The position numbers and the translations under genes are program-made. DNA of 64,000 bases from Plantactinospora sp. KBS50 (GTDB lineage: Bacteria; Actinomycetota; Actinomycetes; Mycobacteriales; Micromonosporaceae): NCBI RefSeq assembly GCF_002285795.1, contig NZ_CP022961.1:1550001-1614000 (forward strand), in the 5' to 3' direction. Each line of letters begins with the position of its first letter. Within the stretch, counting starts at the first letter, position 1. Under the pieces are notes generated by a model. The model was given only the letters and a program-made list of their open reading frames with translations, did not search any database and was not told the origin of the DNA. Shown here one piece after another: positions 53,357 through 62,623 of this stretch.

Positions 53357-53590
53357 TGTGAGAATCTCTGTATGCCGCCTCGGGGTTCGGTCTGACCCGT
53401 ACTCTGGTTGGCCCTGTCGGTGCCCTGTGCTTGATCTGTCGACCGGGTTCTGTGGCGGTGCTTGCTGCCGCCGAGCCGGCGTGGCGTGTCCCGATAGGGG
53501 CCTTGCCGTTACAAGGCACCGTCACAGTCCTGACCGCGGGCGCCGGCCCGGCGACGGCCACCGTTTCCGTTCCTCGATGAGAGAGCAGCC
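53357..53590 (+). ncRNA. Candidate bridge RNA region of the IS110 element
   Basis: In IS110-group elements the long non-coding left end encodes a bridge RNA that pairs with target and donor DNA. Here that segment is 234 nt. It has local hairpins, e.g. GGCGG/CCGCC (53454-53458 and 53468-53472) and GCCTTG/CAAGGC (53500-53505 and 53512-53517). RNA ends and guide loops were not determined; this is inference from family architecture. Confidence 0.45.
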
Positions 53591-54685
53591 GTGACCATCA
53601 TGCCGCAGGAAGGCCAGACTGAGACCGGCGACCACGAGGTGGTGTTGGGCGTCGATACCCACAAGGATGTGCACGTCGCGGTCGTGCTGACCACGTTGGG
53701 TGTGCTGCTGGCCGGTCGAGACTTCCCGACGACGAAGTCGGGCTACCGCGACATGGTGATGTGGGCACGCTCTTATGGCCCGCTGCGTCTGGCCGGGGTT
53801 GAGGGCACGGGATCGTACGGGGCAGGGCTGACCCGGCTGCTACGTGCAGCGGGCGTGCATGTCATCGAGGTCAATCGGCCGGACCGGTCCGTGCGGCGCC
53901 GGCGCGGCAAGAGCGATGCGGTGGATGCCGAGGCCGCCGCCCGGGCCGTCCTCGCCGGAGATGCGACCGCGCTGCCGAAGACCGCCGACGGGCTGGTCGA
54001 GGCGATGCGGATCTTCAAGACCGCGAAAGATTCGGCGGTCAAAGCCCGTGTCCAGGCCATCAACCAGCTCAAGGCCATCGTGGTCACTGCCGAGCCCGCA
54101 CTGCGTGAAGCCCTCGCCTTGCTGAATACTTCCCGGCTGGTCGCGCGATGCTGCCAGCTCGACGTCGATGCCCAGGACGCCGTCACTGCGGCAAGCTTGT
54201 ACACGCTACGACAGCTCGCCCGCCGCATCCAGCACCTCGAGACCGAAATCCGCGATCTGCAGCACCGCATCGCGGGCGCGGTGCAATCCACAGCACCAGA
54301 ACTGCTGCGGATCAGCGGCGTCGGCCCCGACACAGCCGCCACGCTACTGATCGCCGCCGGCGACAACCCAGGTCGGCTTGCCAGCGAGGCGTCCTTCGCC
54401 GCCCTTTGCGGAGTCAGTCCAGTCGAGGCGTCCTCGGGCAAGACCCAACGTCGACGACTCAACCGCGGAGGCCACCGCCAAGCCAACGCGGCGCTGTACC
54501 GAGCCGTGCTCATCGGACTGCGCTGGAACCCGAGAACGCGGGACTACATGCAGCGACGGACCGCCGAGGGTCTGTCCAAACGCGAGATCATCCGCTGCCT
54601 TAAGCGGTACCTCGCCCGCGCCATCTACCGGATCATCATCGCCTCAATGACCCCGACAACACCGCCACAGCCCTCTACGGCTTGA
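53591..54685 (+). CDS. IS110-family transposase (DEDD recombinase)
   Basis: 364 aa from GTG 53591. The N-terminal RuvC-like DEDD domain begins V-V-L-G-V-D-T-H-K-D and includes V-E-G-T-G-S-Y and K-S-D-A-V-D-A-E. The C-terminal Transposase_20 domain has I-S-G-V-G-P-D-T-A and the serine-containing S-S-G-K-T-Q-R-R. It appears full-length and undamaged, so the insertion is recent and the element may be active. Confidence 0.95.
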   Translation: MTIMPQEGQTETGDHEVVLGVDTHKDVHVAVVLTTLGVLLAGRDFPTTKSGYRDMVMWARSYGPLRLAGVEGTGSYGAGLTRLLRAAGVHVIEVNRPDRSVRRRRGKSDAVDAEAAARAVLAGDATALPKTADGLVEAMRIFKTAKDSAVKARVQAINQLKAIVVTAEPALREALALLNTSRLVARCCQLDVDAQDAVTAASLYTLRQLARRIQHLETEIRDLQHRIAGAVQSTAPELLRISGVGPDTAATLLIAAGDNPGRLASEASFAALCGVSPVEASSGKTQRRRLNRGGHRQANAALYRAVLIGLRWNPRTRDYMQRRTAEGLSKREIIRCLKRYLARAIYRIIIASMTPTTPPQPSTA

Positions 54686-54701
54686 CATACATAGGGGCAT
54701 C

Positions 54702-55121
54702 AAGCACAAACGTCACGGCGTGAACGTGCAGGTCATCGCGGATGCGGCAGGGCGTCTCGTCTGGGCATCGGCCGCGCTGCCCGGTTCAACGCATGACCTG
54801 ACCGCCGCCCGCACCCACGACATCATCGAAGCCTTGACCAGCGCCGACGTGATGACCTTCGCGGACAAGGGCTACCAGGGCGCCCGCGGCAGCCTGCGCA
54901 CCCCGTTCAAGCGGCGCCGCTTCCGGCCGAAGCTGTCACGCCGGCAGAAGGCGGTCAACCGGGCGCACGCGAAGATCCGCGCCCGCGGTGAGCGCGCGAT
55001 CGCCACGCTCAAGACCTGGAAGATCCTGGTCAAGCTGCGCTGCTGCCCACACCGCGCCACCGCGATCGTGCAGGCCATCCTCGTCCTGCACCACGTCGAA
55101 GCCGCCCGCCACGCAAGATGA
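54702..55121 (+). pseudogene. IS5-family transposase, C-terminal part
   Basis: 139 residues in the same relative frame as the N-terminal part: K-H-K-R-H-G-V-N-V-Q-V-I-A-D, then F-A-D-K-G-Y-Q-G-A (second Asp) and A-R-G-E-R-A-I-A-T-L-K (catalytic Glu). Joining 53356 to 54702 gives a continuous DDE transposase of about 260 aa, so only the IS110 insertion disrupts it. Confidence 0.87.
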
Positions 55122-55215
55122 AAAAGACTCAGTGAAGGGATCGTCACGGCTTCCCCGGCTTGGTCGACGGGCGCTAGGGGGCCGATCGGCCCGGGGCAGG
55201 TTATGGTCACCGGTC

Positions 55216-55755
55216 GTGGCGATCACCTTTGGGACCGGGCGGCTGATCGTGCGGCCGTGGACCGAGGAACCGGACGACGTGCGGCGGGCCTTCGACATCT
55301 ACTCGCGGGTGGAGGTCGCCCGATGGCTTGGCCGCGGCGGTGATCCGCTGGCCGACCCCGAGCGGGCGATCCGGATGATCCGGCGGTGGAACGAGCGGAG
55401 CGCCGAGTTCGGTGAGCCGTACGGGATCTGGGCGGTGCAGCGCCGGGACACCGCGCTGGTGGTCGGCACGGTGCTGCTCGTCCCGCTGCCCGGGGTGGGC
55501 GGCGAGTCGACCTCGGACGTCGAGGTGGGCTGGCACCTGCACCCTGACTCGTGGGGCAACGGCTACGCCACCGAGGCGGCCCGCGGTGCGCTGGATCGGG
55601 GTTTCGCGGCCGGCCTGTCCGAGATCCACGCGGTGGTCTGGCCCGGAAACGACGCCTCCGTCGCGGTGACCCGCCGGCTCGGGATGGAGCCGCTCGGCCG
55701 GCGTACCGACTGGTACGACGGTGCCGAGGTGGACGCCTTCCGGCTGCGCCGATAG
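55216..55755 (+). CDS. GNAT acetyltransferase (RimJ/RimL-like)
   Basis: 179-aa GNAT protein (Acetyltransf_3). It begins with I-T-F-G-T-G-R-L-I-V-R-P-W and has the acetyl-CoA-binding segment W-G-N-G-Y-A-T-E-A-A-R-G and the N-D-A-S-V-A-V-T-R-R-L-G-M motif. GTG 55216 is the first good start after the IS5 right end. The substrate is unknown; related enzymes act on protein N-termini or small amines. Confidence 0.88.
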   Translation: MAITFGTGRLIVRPWTEEPDDVRRAFDIYSRVEVARWLGRGGDPLADPERAIRMIRRWNERSAEFGEPYGIWAVQRRDTALVVGTVLLVPLPGVGGESTSDVEVGWHLHPDSWGNGYATEAARGALDRGFAAGLSEIHAVVWPGNDASVAVTRRLGMEPLGRRTDWYDGAEVDAFRLRR

Positions 55756-55836
55756 TCAAGCCGCGACACGCCTGGTGCCGGCCCCTCCCTGGCTGGGCTG
55801 GGCGTCGGCATGATGTCCAGCGCAGGGGTGAGCAGG

Positions 55837-56529
55837 ATGGCGCAGCCCGTCACGACGCCGGAGCCGGAGTCCGGTGCGGCCGCGGAGATTGAGCCGTCGT
55901 TCGACGTGCTGCGCTGGCACGACGAACCGTGGACCGCCGACCTCGCCCTCCAACTGCTACCGGAGGCCAACGGCCCGCGGGTCGAAGTCGTGAGCGGAAG
56001 CGTGATCGTGACACCACACGCCGGGACGGACCACCAGACGGTGGAACGGGAACTCTCCTACCTCCTGCACCGCGCGGCCCGCCGCGCCGGGTGCTGGGCC
56101 TACCCTGAGATCAACATCGTCTCGGACGATGATCTGCTCCTTCCGGATATCGCGGTTCTGCGGGCGCCCGGTCGTGGGCGGGTCTCCGTCGGGATTGCCG
56201 AGGTTGTCCTGCTCGGCGAGATCGTGTCGCCGGGTACCCGGCGCAGGGACGTGATCGACCGGCCGAGGCAGTATGCGGACGCGAAGGTGCCGTACTTCCC
56301 GCGGGTGGACCTGCGCAACCGGGCGGCGACCGTCGCGCTGTTCGAGCTGGTGGAGGGGGAGTCCCGGCCGCTGGCCGCCGCTGCCGCCGGTACGACGTTC
56401 GTGATGCGGCAGCCGTTCGACTTTTCGGTCGACCCGGCGGACCTGCTCGACGAGGAGCCGGGACCGGGCTCCGAACCCGACGCGGGCGAGGAGCCCGGCA
56501 CACAGGTTCAGGGCGATCGGGGACAATGA
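55837..56529 (+). CDS. Uma2-family (DUF820) endonuclease-like protein
   Basis: 230 aa from ATG 55837 (starts at 55810 and 55828 are possible). The Uma2 core shows [13 protein letters not shown], then [10 protein letters not shown] and V-L-L-G-E-I-V-S-P. This is a restriction-endonuclease-like fold with Asp and Glu in place; the usual E-x-K/Q follow-up is E-I-V-S-P-G-T. The family is large in cyanobacteria and actinomycetes, with no firm role. It ends 5 nt before dxr. Confidence 0.85.
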   Translation: MAQPVTTPEPESGAAAEIEPSFDVLRWHDEPWTADLALQLLPEANGPRVEVVSGSVIVTPHAGTDHQTVERELSYLLHRAARRAGCWAYPEINIVSDDDLLLPDIAVLRAPGRGRVSVGIAEVVLLGEIVSPGTRRRDVIDRPRQYADAKVPYFPRVDLRNRAATVALFELVEGESRPLAAAAAGTTFVMRQPFDFSVDPADLLDEEPGPGSEPDAGEEPGTQVQGDRGQ

Positions 56530-56533
56530 CCCG

Positions 56534-57745
56534 GTGAACGCTCCCCGGGACATCGTGCTGCTCGGTTCGACCGGTTCGATCGGCACACAGGCGATCGACA
56601 TCGTGCGGCGCAACCCGGACCGGTTCCGGGTGGTCGCCCTCGGTGCCGGCGGCGGCAACGTGGAACTGCTCGCCGCGCAGGCGCTGGAGCTCGGCGTGGA
56701 CGTCGTGGGGGTGGCCCGCGCCTCGGCCGCCCAGGATCTTCAGCTCGCGTTCTACGCCGAGGCGCAGCGGCGCGGGTACCCGACCGGCGGTTTCCGGATC
56801 CCCAAGATCCTCGCCGGGCCGTCCGCGATGAACGAACTGGCCGAGTGGCCGTGCGACATCGTGCTGAACGGGGTGGTCGGCTCGCTGGGGCTGGCACCCA
56901 CCCTGGCGGCGCTGCGGGCCGGCCGCACGCTGGCGCTGGCAAACAAGGAGTCCCTGGTGGCCGGCGGTTCGCTGGTGCGCGCCGCGCTGGTGCGGCCCGA
57001 CCAGATCGTTCCGGTGGACTCCGAGCACTCGGCGCTGGCCCAGTGCCTGCGCTCGGGCCACCGGCCGGAGGTGCGCCGGTTGATCGTCACGGCCAGCGGC
57101 GGCCCGTTCCGGGGCCGCCGGCGAGACGAGCTGACCGACGTCACCCCGGAGCAGGCGCTGGCCCACCCGACCTGGAACATGGGCCAGGTGGTCACGATCA
57201 ACTCGGCCACCATGGTCAACAAGGCGCTTGAGGTGATCGAGGCGCACGAGCTGTTCGACATCCCGTACCCGGATGTCACCGTCATGATCCACCCGACCTC
57301 GGTGATTCACTCCATGGTCGAGTTTGTGGACGGCTCCACGATCGCCCAGGCCAGCCCGCCGGACATGCGGCTGCCCATCGCCGTGGCGCTGGGCTGGCCT
57401 GACCGGGTGCCGGACGCGGCCGCCGCGGTGGACTGGACGCGCAGCCACACCTGGGAGTTCGCGCCGCTGGACGACGACGCGTTCCCGGCCGTGGCGCTGG
57501 CCAAGGCCGCCGGCCTGGCCGGCCGGTGCCGCCCGGCCATCTACAACGCCGCGAACGAGGAGTGTGTGGCGGCGTTCGTGGCCGGCCGGCTGCCGTTCCT
57601 GGGCATCGTCGACACCCTGGAGCGGGTGTTGGACTCGGCCCCCGATTTCGACGAACCGGGTACCGTCGAGGAGGTGCTCGCCGCCGAGTCCTGGGCGCGG
57701 GCCGCCGCGCAAGAGATCATCGCTGGCTCGGTGGAAGGAGCTTGA
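56534..57745 (+). CDS. dxr: 1-deoxy-D-xylulose 5-phosphate reductoisomerase
   Basis: Second enzyme of the MEP isoprenoid pathway (403 aa), using NADPH. The N-terminal G-S-T-G-S-I-G-T-Q binds NADPH. The metal-binding D-S-E-H-S-A (about 157-162) and the flexible-loop Trp/Met region P-T-W-N-M-G are intact. GTG 56534 is used. It overlaps the site-2 protease by one base; ispG follows, so two MEP steps flank a membrane protease, as in mycobacteria. Confidence 0.96.
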   Translation: MNAPRDIVLLGSTGSIGTQAIDIVRRNPDRFRVVALGAGGGNVELLAAQALELGVDVVGVARASAAQDLQLAFYAEAQRRGYPTGGFRIPKILAGPSAMNELAEWPCDIVLNGVVGSLGLAPTLAALRAGRTLALANKESLVAGGSLVRAALVRPDQIVPVDSEHSALAQCLRSGHRPEVRRLIVTASGGPFRGRRRDELTDVTPEQALAHPTWNMGQVVTINSATMVNKALEVIEAHELFDIPYPDVTVMIHPTSVIHSMVEFVDGSTIAQASPPDMRLPIAVALGWPDRVPDAAAAVDWTRSHTWEFAPLDDDAFPAVALAKAAGLAGRCRPAIYNAANEECVAAFVAGRLPFLGIVDTLERVLDSAPDFDEPGTVEEVLAAESWARAAAQEIIAGSVEGA

Positions 57746-58995
57746 TGCTGTACCTGCTCGGGGTGGTGGTGATCGCCCTGGGGATCCTCGTCTCGGTGAG
57801 CCTGCACGAAGCCGGTCACATGCTGACCGCCAAGGCGTTCGGGATGAAGGTCACGCGCTACTTTGTCGGCTTCGGCCCGACCCTCTGGTCGTTCCGGCGC
57901 GGCGAGACCGAGTATGGCGTGAAGGGGATCCCCCTCGGTGGCTTCTGCAAGATCGTCGGAATGACTCCGCAGGACGACGACGTCGACCCGGCCGACGAGC
58001 CGCGGGCGATGTGGCGGTTCCCGGTGTGGAAGCGGACCATCGTGATGGCGTCCGGTTCGGTCATCCACTTCATGCTGGCGGTGGTCGGTGCCTGGTTCGC
58101 GGCGGTCTTCGTCGGCCTGCCGAACCCGGCCTTCCCCAGCACCGACGCCCAGTTCCGGCAGGAGCCGGCGGTGATCGCACTCGCGCCCTGCGTGGTCGAG
58201 GAGAACGCCGACCGGGCCTGCGCCGCGAACGACCCGGCGAGCCCGGCGGCACTGGGCCAGTTGCACGACGGTGACCGGGTGACCTCGTTCGCCGGCCGGC
58301 CGATCGACAGCTACGGCGAGCTGCTGACCGCGCTGCGTTCGGCCGAGCCCGGCAGCTCCGTTTCGGTCGGCTACGTCCGGGACGGGCAGCCCGGCACCGC
58401 GCAGGTGACCCTCGCGCAGACCCGGCGTCCGCCGCTGGACGACCCCGACGGCCCGGTCGGCCCGGTCGCCGCGCTGGGCGTGGGGCTGCGGGTCAGCACC
58501 CCGGGCACGATCACGTACGGGCCGGTCGACGCGTTCGGCGCGACCGCGCGCTTCACCGGGGACATGGCGGTGGCCACCGGGCAGGCGTTGCAGCGGATCC
58601 CGGAGAAGGTTCCGGCGCTGCTGTCGGCGATCGGCGGCGACAAGCGGGACGCGGACACCCCGATCAGCGTGGTCGGCGCCAGCCGGCTTGGCGGCGAGGC
58701 GCTGCAGAACGGCGTCTGGCAGATGCTGGTCTTCCTGTTCATCTCGCTGAACTTCTTCGTCGGCGTGTTCAACCTGCTGCCGCTGCTGCCGGTGGACGGC
58801 GGGCACATCGCGATCGCCTGGTTCGAGCGGATCCGCTCCTGGATCTACGCCAAGCTCAACCGGCCGGACCCGGGCCGGGTCGACTATCTCAAGCTGATGC
58901 CCCTGACGTATGCGGTGATCCTGGTCGGCGGGGCGTTCACGCTGCTGACGATCACCGCGGACGTCGTCAATCCGATCACGCTCTTTTCGAGGTGA
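57745..58995 (+). CDS. rip: Site-2 intramembrane metalloprotease (RseP/Rip1)
   Basis: 416-aa zinc protease of the M50 family. V-S-L-H-E-A-G-H-M at about 18-26 holds H-E-x-x-H. The second metal site is L-L-P-V-D-G-G-H-I near residue 350. A PDZ domain (about 165-235) lies between. It cuts anti-sigma factors and other membrane substrates; in M. tuberculosis Rip1 is the orthologue at this position. ATG 57745 shares a base with the dxr stop, and ispG starts 4 nt inside its end. Confidence 0.95.
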   Translation: MLYLLGVVVIALGILVSVSLHEAGHMLTAKAFGMKVTRYFVGFGPTLWSFRRGETEYGVKGIPLGGFCKIVGMTPQDDDVDPADEPRAMWRFPVWKRTIVMASGSVIHFMLAVVGAWFAAVFVGLPNPAFPSTDAQFRQEPAVIALAPCVVEENADRACAANDPASPAALGQLHDGDRVTSFAGRPIDSYGELLTALRSAEPGSSVSVGYVRDGQPGTAQVTLAQTRRPPLDDPDGPVGPVAALGVGLRVSTPGTITYGPVDAFGATARFTGDMAVATGQALQRIPEKVPALLSAIGGDKRDADTPISVVGASRLGGEALQNGVWQMLVFLFISLNFFVGVFNLLPLLPVDGGHIAIAWFERIRSWIYAKLNRPDPGRVDYLKLMPLTYAVILVGGAFTLLTITADVVNPITLFSR

Positions 58996-60176
58996 GTGAA
59001 GCTGTGACCGCTGTCAGCCTGGGTATGCCCGCTGTGCCACCGCCGCCGCTCGCCCCGCGGCGGGTGAGTCGGCAGATCATGGTCGGTCCGGTTCCGGTCG
59101 GCGGTGGCGCGCCGGTCTCCGTCCAGTCGATGACCACCACGTTGACCGCCGACGTGAACTCGACCCTGCAGCAGATCGCCGAGCTGACCGCGTCGGGGTG
59201 CCAGATCGTCCGGGTGGCCGTGCCGTCCCAGGACGATGTGGAGGCGCTGCCGGCGATCGCGAAGAAGTCGCAGATCCCGGTGATCGCCGACATCCACTTC
59301 CAGCCGAAGTACGTCTTCGCGGCGATCGACGCGGGTTGCGCGGCGGTCCGGGTGAACCCGGGCAACATCCGCCAGTTCGACGACAAGGTCAGGGAGATCG
59401 CGGCGGCGGCGTCGGCGGCCGGTACGCCGATCCGGATCGGCGTGAACGCCGGGTCGTTGGACAAGCGGCTGCTGGCCAAGTACGGCAAGGCCACCGCCGA
59501 GGCGCTGGTCGAGTCGGCGCTGTGGGAGTGCTCACTGTTCGAGGAGCACGGCTTCCGGGACATCAAGATCTCGGTGAAGCACAACGACCCGGTGGTGATG
59601 ATCCGGGCGTACCGGCAGCTCGCCGAGCAGTGCGAGTACCCGCTGCACCTGGGCGTCACGGAGGCGGGACCGGCGTTCCAGGGCACCGTCAAGTCGGCGG
59701 TGGCCTTCGGGGCGCTGCTGGCCGAGGGAATCGGGGACACCATCCGGGTCTCGCTGTCCGCGCCGCCGGTGGAGGAGATCAAGGTCGGCGCGGCCATCCT
59801 GGAGTCGCTGGGTCTGCGGGAGCGGGGTCTGGAGATCGTCTCCTGTCCGTCCTGCGGGCGGGCGCAGGTGGACGTGTACAAGCTGGCCGAGGAGGTCACC
59901 GCGGGGCTGGAAGGGCTGCCGGTGCCGCTGCGGGTGGCCGTGATGGGCTGCGTGGTGAACGGTCCGGGCGAGGCCCGCGAGGCCGACCTGGGTGTCGCCT
60001 CGGGCAACGGCAAGGGCCAGATCTTCGTGAAGGGCCAGGTCATCAAGACCGTGCCGGAGGGGCAGATCGTGGAGACGCTGATCGAGGAGGCGCTCCGGCT
60101 GGCCGAGGAGATGGGCGCCGAACTGCCGGAGGAACTGCGCGGCCTGGTGAGCGGCCCGACCGTCACCATCCACTGA
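58992..60176 (+). CDS. ispG: 4-hydroxy-3-methylbut-2-enyl diphosphate synthase
   Basis: MEP-pathway iron–sulfur enzyme (394 aa), also called GcpE. The TIM-barrel half begins [15 protein letters not shown], and the C-terminal cluster domain has S-C-P-S-C-G-R and G-C-V-V-N-G-P-G-E, which give the [4Fe-4S] cysteines. GTG 58992 overlaps rip by 4 nt. It ends the dxr-rip-ispG unit, with a terminator hairpin 27 nt later. Confidence 0.96.
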   Translation: MSEAVTAVSLGMPAVPPPPLAPRRVSRQIMVGPVPVGGGAPVSVQSMTTTLTADVNSTLQQIAELTASGCQIVRVAVPSQDDVEALPAIAKKSQIPVIADIHFQPKYVFAAIDAGCAAVRVNPGNIRQFDDKVREIAAAASAAGTPIRIGVNAGSLDKRLLAKYGKATAEALVESALWECSLFEEHGFRDIKISVKHNDPVVMIRAYRQLAEQCEYPLHLGVTEAGPAFQGTVKSAVAFGALLAEGIGDTIRVSLSAPPVEEIKVGAAILESLGLRERGLEIVSCPSCGRAQVDVYKLAEEVTAGLEGLPVPLRVAVMGCVVNGPGEAREADLGVASGNGKGQIFVKGQVIKTVPEGQIVETLIEEALRLAEEMGAELPEELRGLVSGPTVTIH

Positions 60177-60202
60177 GCCCTCCGGTAAAGACGCCGGAAG
60201 AT

Positions 60203-60244
60203 CCCGGGAAGGGCGCCGCGTACGTCGGCGACGCCTTTCCCGGG
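60203..60244. terminator. Terminator between ispG and padR
   Basis: Arms CCCGGGAAGGGCG (60203-60215) and CGCCTTTCCCGGG (60232-60244) pair with one G·T wobble, with further G/C pairing in the 16-nt loop. It lies between convergent genes and contains a T-run on the + strand side of the 3' arm. Confidence 0.7.
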
Positions 60245-60252
60245 GGTAGCGG

Positions 60253-60867
60253 TTACGCGGATTCGGCGAGGATGGCGTAGAGCTTGCGCCGGGTCTCGTC
60301 CAGCACCTGTGCGGCGCGTTCGCGCTGGTCGTCGGTGCCGGTCAGCATGACCTGCCGGAGGGCGTCCATTGCCTGGAACCCGGACTGGCGGATCTCCTGC
60401 CAACTGTTCACGGTGCCCTCGGCGAACTCGGCCCACGGCGGGTTCTCGGCGGCCTGGGCCGCCTCGGCCTGGCCGGCCTCGGTGAGGGTGAACCGCTTGC
60501 GGCCGCCCCCGGTGTCGTCGGCCGCGGCCTCGATCAGCCCCTCGTCCTCAAGGAGCTGCAGCGTCGGGTAGACCGAGCCGGGGCTGGGTCGCCACGCACC
60601 GCCGGTGCGGGACGCCAGCTCCTGAATCATCTCGTACCCGTGCATGGGCCGCTCGACCAGCAGCGCCAGCAGCGCCGCCCGGACGTTGGCCCGGCGTCCC
60701 CGGCCGCGTCCGCGGCCGAATCCGCCGCCGGGTCCGTGCCGCCCGCCCGCCCCGGGCGGACCCGGCGGGAACGGCGGCATGCCCGGAAAGCCGAGGCCGC
60801 GCATCCAGCCTTCGCGCAGCGCGGCGGGACCCGGTCCCATGCCTCGGAAACCTCGATGGAACGTCAT
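60253..60867 (-). CDS. PadR-family transcriptional regulator
   Basis: 204-aa repressor. After a Gly/Pro/Arg-rich N-terminal stretch (about 1-65), the winged helix begins A-L-L-A-L-L-V-E-R-P-M-H-G-Y-E-M-I. It contains P-S-P-G-S-V-Y-P-T-L-Q-L-L-E-D-E-G-L, the PadR hallmark. A C-terminal helical segment for dimerisation follows. ATG 60867 has GAGGAAG 6-12 nt upstream. It probably controls itself and perhaps the divergent GNAT gene through two direct repeats at 60889. Confidence 0.92.
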   Translation of the reverse strand: MTFHRGFRGMGPGPAALREGWMRGLGFPGMPPFPPGPPGAGGRHGPGGGFGRGRGRGRRANVRAALLALLVERPMHGYEMIQELASRTGGAWRPSPGSVYPTLQLLEDEGLIEAAADDTGGGRKRFTLTEAGQAEAAQAAENPPWAEFAEGTVNSWQEIRQSGFQAMDALRQVMLTGTDDQRERAAQVLDETRRKLYAILAESA

Positions 60868-60888
60868 GTCGTACTTCCTCTCTGTGAC

Positions 60889-60925
60889 TATCGGCGATGC
60901 ATCTACGATATATCGGCAATGCATC
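60889..60925. promoter_or_regulatory. Direct repeats upstream of padR
   Basis: TATCGGCGATGCATC (60889-60903) and TATCGGCAATGCATC (60911-60925) match at 14 of 15 positions and start 22 bp apart, two helical turns. CGATATATCG sits between the cores. The region is A/T-rich compared with its surroundings and is 21 nt from the padR start. Confidence 0.68.
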
Positions 60926-60986
60926 GGCTGCAAGGGTCCTCCCCGTCGGCCCGCCGGCCGCGTCCGCATCTGGCACGCTGGTACGC

Positions 60987-61826
60987 GTGCTGACGGTTCC
61001 GGTGCGCCAACTGGGTGAGGCCGAGCGACCGGCGATCGAGCGGCTTCTGGATCGGGATCCGTACGCGTCGGCGCAGGTGGCCGAGCGGGTGGCCGCCCGC
61101 GGCCTGTCCTGGTGGCGGGCCGACGGGCGGATCCTCGGCTACGGCGAACGGCGCCAGGTCGAGTCGCTGTGCTGGCTCGGCGGCCACCTCACGCCGGTTC
61201 TCGCCTCGCCCGCCGCGGTGTCCGCGTTCGCCGACCAGCTCGGCGGCGAGGACCGGATCTGCTCCTCGATCGTGGGGGAGGCGACCGCCGTGCTCGGGCT
61301 CTGGGAGCGGCTGGCCGAGCCGTGGGGGCCGGCCCGGGACGTACGGCCGAACCAGCCGCTGCTGGCCACGGCCGACGAGGCGCCGATCCGGCCCGACCCG
61401 CAGGTACGCCTGGTCCGCGGCGGCGAGGTCGACCGGCTGTTCCCGGCGGCCGTGGCGATGTACACCGAGGAGGTCGGGGTGTCGCCGCTGGCCGAGGATG
61501 GCGGTCGCAGCTACCGACGGCGGGTGACCGAGCTGGTCCGGTCCCGCCGCGCCTACGCCCGGTTCATCGACGGCGAGGTGGCCTTCAAGGCCGAGCTGGC
61601 GGTGGTGACCCGGCAGACGGCCCAGGTGCAGGGCGTCTGGGTGGCGCCGTCGTGGCGGGGTCGGGGGATCGCCGCCGCCGCGATGGCCGCCGTGGTCAAG
61701 GACGCGCTGGTCCGGGTGGCTCCCTCGGTGAGCCTCTACGTCAACGACTACAACACCGCGGCCCGCCGGGTCTACGAGCGGTGCGGGTTCCGCTCGGTCG
61801 GCACCTTCGCCACCGTCCTGTTCTGA
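60987..61826 (+). CDS. DUF4081 GNAT-family acetyltransferase
   Basis: 279 aa from GTG 60987. An N-terminal DUF4081 half (V-R-Q-L-G-E-A-E-R-P-A-I-E-R-L-L) precedes a standard GNAT half, whose acetyl-CoA loop is V-A-P-S-W-R-G-R-G-I-A-A-A-A-M and whose end reads N-T-A-A-R-R-V-Y-E-R-C-G-F. The same type of gene follows ispG in M. tuberculosis (Rv2867c), so it is a conserved member of the block. The target is unknown. Confidence 0.9.
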   Translation: MLTVPVRQLGEAERPAIERLLDRDPYASAQVAERVAARGLSWWRADGRILGYGERRQVESLCWLGGHLTPVLASPAAVSAFADQLGGEDRICSSIVGEATAVLGLWERLAEPWGPARDVRPNQPLLATADEAPIRPDPQVRLVRGGEVDRLFPAAVAMYTEEVGVSPLAEDGGRSYRRRVTELVRSRRAYARFIDGEVAFKAELAVVTRQTAQVQGVWVAPSWRGRGIAAAAMAAVVKDALVRVAPSVSLYVNDYNTAARRVYERCGFRSVGTFATVLF

Positions 61827-61909
61827 GCGGCGAGCCCGCCCCGCGGTCCTCCGGGTTGTCGCGGACGTCACGCCCGTCCCGCTGGAACCGGGTCCACCCA
61901 TGTTTTTAG

Positions 61910-61928
61910 ACTGACTGGTCAGGTCAGT
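61910..61928. promoter_or_regulatory. TetR-type operator before the ABC/YhgE genes
   Basis: ACTGAC (61910-61915) and GTCAGT (61923-61928) are inverted half-sites around TGGTCAG. The core TGACTGGTCA resembles many TetR-family operators in actinomycetes. It is 21 nt before the ABC ATPase start. The regulator may lie beyond the window. Confidence 0.62.
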
Positions 61929-61948
61929 TTGTTGGCGAGGGGGAGCGG

Positions 61949-62623
61949 GTGCCGGTCGTACAGGCGGAGGATCTGGGTGCCCGCGGTGGGCGGGGCTGGG
62001 CGTTCCGGCACGTCGACCTCGCCGTGCGGCCCGGCGAACTGGTGGCGCTGACCGGACCGACCGGCAGCGGACGTACCTCCCTGCTGCTCGCCCTCGCCGG
62101 CCGGTTCCGGATCGACGAGGGCCGGCTGCGTCGCACCGGCCCGGCCGCCCTGGGCCTGGTGACCGGAGCGCACGAGCCGGAACCCGCGCTCACCGTCGCC
62201 GAACACCTCGACGAGCGACTGCTGCTGCTCGGCCGCCGCGCCCCGGCAGGCAGCGTTCCGGCAGGCCGCGCCCCGGCGAGCGGCACCCCGGCGAGCGGCA
62301 CCCCGGCCCGCCGCGGTCGAGCCGGCCGGCGGGACCGGATCGCGGCGGCCATCGCGCCGTACGCCGCCGATCTCGAACCGGACCTGCTGGTCCGCGACCT
62401 GACCCGGTTGCAGCGCCACCTGCTCGGCCTCGCGCTCGCCGGGCTGAACGACCCCGCGGCGGTGCTGGTCGACGACGTCGACACCGGGCTGAGCGGGCCA
62501 GAGCAGGATCGGCTCTGGGCCGCGCTGACCGACCTGTGCGACCGCGGGACGGCGGTGATCGCCACGGCCCGGGACGTCGAACCGACCCGCGACCTCCCGC
62601 AATACCGGATGGATGCCACCTGA
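61949..62623 (+). CDS. Degenerate ABC-type ATPase
   Basis: 224 aa. Walker A is intact (G-P-T-G-S-G-R-T-S at about 36-44). The rest of the site is altered: the signature is L-T-R-L-Q in place of L-S-G-G-Q, and Walker B ends V-L-V-D-D without the catalytic Glu. The switch-His position reads I-A-T-A-R-D. An A-S-G-T-P repeat interrupts the helical domain. It probably binds ATP and hydrolyses it slowly or not at all. GTG 61949 has GAGGGGGAG upstream. It overlaps the YhgE/Pip gene by one base, so the two should form one complex. Confidence 0.78.
   Translation: MPVVQAEDLGARGGRGWAFRHVDLAVRPGELVALTGPTGSGRTSLLLALAGRFRIDEGRLRRTGPAALGLVTGAHEPEPALTVAEHLDERLLLLGRRAPAGSVPAGRAPASGTPASGTPARRGRAGRRDRIAAAIAPYAADLEPDLLVRDLTRLQRHLLGLALAGLNDPAAVLVDDVDTGLSGPEQDRLWAALTDLCDRGTAVIATARDVEPTRDLPQYRMDAT

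Larger units (their letters stand above)
53357..54701 (+). mobile_element. IS110-family insertion sequence
   Basis: About 1.34 kb, inserted in the IS5 transposase gene between the codons for Gly (GGC, ends 53356) and Lys (AAG, starts 54702). The junctions have no terminal inverted repeats or target duplication, as expected for IS110. A single shared C at the two junctions makes the right limit uncertain by one base. The left end has 234 nt of non-coding sequence and the right end only about 16 nt. Confidence 0.85.
52868..55131 (+). mobile_element. IS5-family element interrupted by IS110
   Basis: The two halves of one IS5-type transposase flank an IS110 element. Imperfect ends are visible: TGAGCCTTTTCCAAC at 52868 and, reverse-complemented at the right side, TGAGTCTTTTTCATC ending at 55131. 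Without the insert the element is about 0.92 kb, normal for the group. No convincing target duplication was seen, so the limits are approximate. Confidence 0.7.
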
